Below are positions 63,837-64,000 of a stretch of DNA of 64,000 nucleotides, piece after piece; the first letter of the stretch is position 1, and each line of letters begins with the position of its first letter. Under the pieces are notes generated by a model. The model had not been told where the DNA came from and did no database searches. It saw only the letters and a program-made list of their open reading frames with translations. The position numbers and the translations under genes were made by a program. Source of the stretch: Nocardioides bizhenqiangii (GTDB lineage: Bacteria > Actinomycetota > Actinomycetes > Propionibacteriales > Nocardioidaceae). The stretch covers positions 2,665,501 to 2,729,500 of the forward strand of contig NZ_CP141059.1 of the NCBI RefSeq assembly GCF_034661235.1, read 5' to 3'.

Positions 63837-63842
63837 AGGGTA
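63837..63842 (-). promoter_or_regulatory. rpsA -10 element
   Basis: TACCCT on the minus strand, with TTGGAC (63862-63867) 19 bp upstream, predicts a leader of about 70 nt that contains a 6-bp hairpin at 63811-63826. Confidence 0.4.
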
Positions 63843-63918
63843 CGCGGCCGCCGACGCCGGAGTCCAACTGAGCCCGGTTCCAGCGACGGCGGCCGTCGCC
63901 GGCTCCGGGCTCGCGGCG

Positions 63919-63924
63919 TACCCT
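63919..63924 (+). promoter_or_regulatory. -10 element of the partial rightward gene
   Basis: TACCCT ends 7 nt before GTG 63932, the same leaderless geometry as several other genes here. Confidence 0.4.
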
Positions 63925-63931
63925 CTCCCGC

Positions 63932-64000
63932 GTGGAGCAGGCTGGGCAACCCAGGCAGGAGCACTGGCCCCATCCGCCGGTGACCGCCCATCGGCGGGCA
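63932..64000 (+). CDS. N-terminal 23 residues of an unidentified protein (partial)
   Basis: GTG 63932 opens a frame that is uninterrupted to the window edge, encoding VEQAGQPRQEHWPHPPVTAH then RRA. It is divergent from rpsA. The fragment is too short to classify; a class I methyltransferase often lies beside rpsA in actinobacteria and would be one candidate, by synteny only. Confidence 0.35.
   Translation, partial: MEQAGQPRQEHWPHPPVTAHRRA

Overview
The window is a 64 kb piece of a high-GC actinobacterial chromosome, most likely Nocardioidaceae (Nocardioides-like). The evidence is a strong G/C third-position bias, actinobacteria-specific families (SepH, DUF4193, DUF3093, DUF3159, DUF3710, DUF4192), and two blocks whose gene order matches Mycobacterium tuberculosis as I remember it: fadA2/fabG4/htdX, and Rv2689c to Rv2701c. 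No rRNA, tRNA, CRISPR, prophage or transposase gene was recognised. Many genes start on an ATG or GTG only 6-9 nt after a TANNNT hexamer, which suggests leaderless mRNAs. Inside operons the dominant junction is a 4-nt NTGA stop/start overlap.

Layout. 1-4.7 kb: DNA ligase tail, a TetR regulator, then a divergent thiolase // FabG-MaoC fatty-acid module. 4.7-10 kb: a leftward operon of PAC2 protein, TesB thioesterase, TPR-like/methyltransferase protein and an internally duplicated methyltransferase-like protein. 10-14.1 kb: lipoprotein peptidase, dxs, NUDIX and YjbQ. 14.25-16.33 kb: a small low-GC island that cuts a thiamine-binding (MTH1187/DUF77) gene in two. The island carries an intact but divergent copy of that gene plus a P-loop ATPase of Sll1717-like type, a possible defence gene. 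16.5-22.3 kb: lipoprotein, acnA, a flavin oxidoreductase and a LuxR-type regulator. 22.3-27.7 kb: an ABC exporter and a three-gene ABC-2 transporter, separated by a roughly 700-bp imperfect inverted repeat without genes.

28-42 kb is the conserved core: RNA methyltransferase, APC permease, two TrkA proteins, DUF3159, an OB-fold protein, DUF3710, dut, DUF3093, DUF4235, DUF4193, inositol phosphatase, ferrochelatase, an MFS transporter and sepH. A LuxR regulator and a small dimeric-barrel-like protein are inserted between the permease and the TrkA genes. 42-49.7 kb: a fused acyl-CoA reductase, sulfurtransferase, universal stress protein, a DGPF protein with an ECF42-type sigma factor, and a substrate-binding lipoprotein with an extra C-terminal domain. 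49.7-64 kb: a GCS2-family ligase, DUF4192, DNA polymerase IV, oligopeptidase B, a SigB-like sigma factor with a SigR/SigH-type promoter, coaE, an acyl-CoA synthetase, an SGNH hydrolase, a GlxA-type regulator with repeated operators, a 50-residue membrane protein, rpsA, and the start of one more gene.

The most unusual items are the gene-splitting island that brings its own replacement copy, the giant inverted repeat at 24.28-24.99 kb, a 154-bp imperfect palindrome at 31.55-31.70 kb, the helically phased TCCACAG boxes in front of oligopeptidase B, and the tandemly duplicated methyltransferase-like protein.
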